DNA of 24,007 nt, taken from Ettlia oleoabundans. Lineage: Eukaryota > Chlorophyta > Chlorophyceae > Chlamydomonadales. The stretch's first letter is position 1. The number at the start of each line of letters is the position of its first letter. The notes beneath the pieces are model-generated. The model saw only the letters and a list, made by a program, of their open reading frames with translations. It did not search any database and was not told the origin of the DNA. The translations under genes and the position numbers were made by a program. The stretch spans positions 1-24,007 of the forward strand of contig JAAMXP010000402.1 in assembly GCA_019693395.1 (NCBI GenBank), written 5' to 3'. Below, one piece after another: positions 23,994-24,007 of this stretch.

Positions 23994-24007
23994 GCGCGCG
24001 CGCGCGC
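23994..24007. repeat. (CG)n run at right edge
   Basis: An alternating GC run reaches the end of the window within an intron of the WD40 gene. Its full length cannot be seen. Confidence 0.7.

Overview
The window looks like nuclear DNA of a green alga of the Chlamydomonas/Volvox group (Chlorophyceae, Chlamydomonadales). The evidence is dense short introns with strong GT-AG (and two GC-AG) sites, GC-rich coding sequence, TGTAA poly(A) signals a short way after stop codons, a ubiquitin of the green-lineage type (Ser19, Ala57), and low-complexity Ala/Gly/Gln/Ser-rich linkers. Genes were rebuilt exon by exon by matching splice sites, intron phase and protein similarity. No database search was possible.

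Layout, left to right. (1) Minus strand, 121-3772: TCF25/Nulp1 (yeast Rqc1) homologue, 9 exons, 3' end beyond the left edge. (2) Minus strand, 4045-5648: a ubiquitin fused to a 141-residue extension that looks like a second, divergent ubiquitin-like domain with an acidic tail, 5 exons. (3) Plus strand, 6036-7174: mitochondrial ribosomal protein mL43, 4 exons, divergent from the ubiquitin gene across a 387-bp shared promoter interval. (4) Plus strand, 7890-9453: a small secreted, probably N-glycosylated orphan protein, 6 exons. (5) and (6) Minus strand, 10748-12579 and 14441-16386: two tandem paralogues of an unrecognised multi-pass membrane protein; each copy shows small frame lesions relative to the other. 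(7) Plus strand, 17663 to beyond the right edge: a 14-exon (so far) WD40-repeat protein. It carries an Apaf-1/NB-ARC-like winged-helix and helical region but has no P-loop NTPase that I can find.

Functionally, genes 1-3 are housekeeping and revolve around translation and ubiquitin: Rqc1/TCF25 in other organisms works in ribosome-associated quality control with K48 ubiquitin chains. Genes 4-7 look lineage-specific. The intervals 7367-7889, 9993-10747, 12600-14353 and 16387-17662 show no gene I can support.

The best leads are the ubiquitin-UBL fusion, an in-frame duplicated exon end plus splice donor inside TCF25 (exactly 102 bp = 34 codons apart, open throughout), and the NTPase-less Apaf-like WD40 protein.
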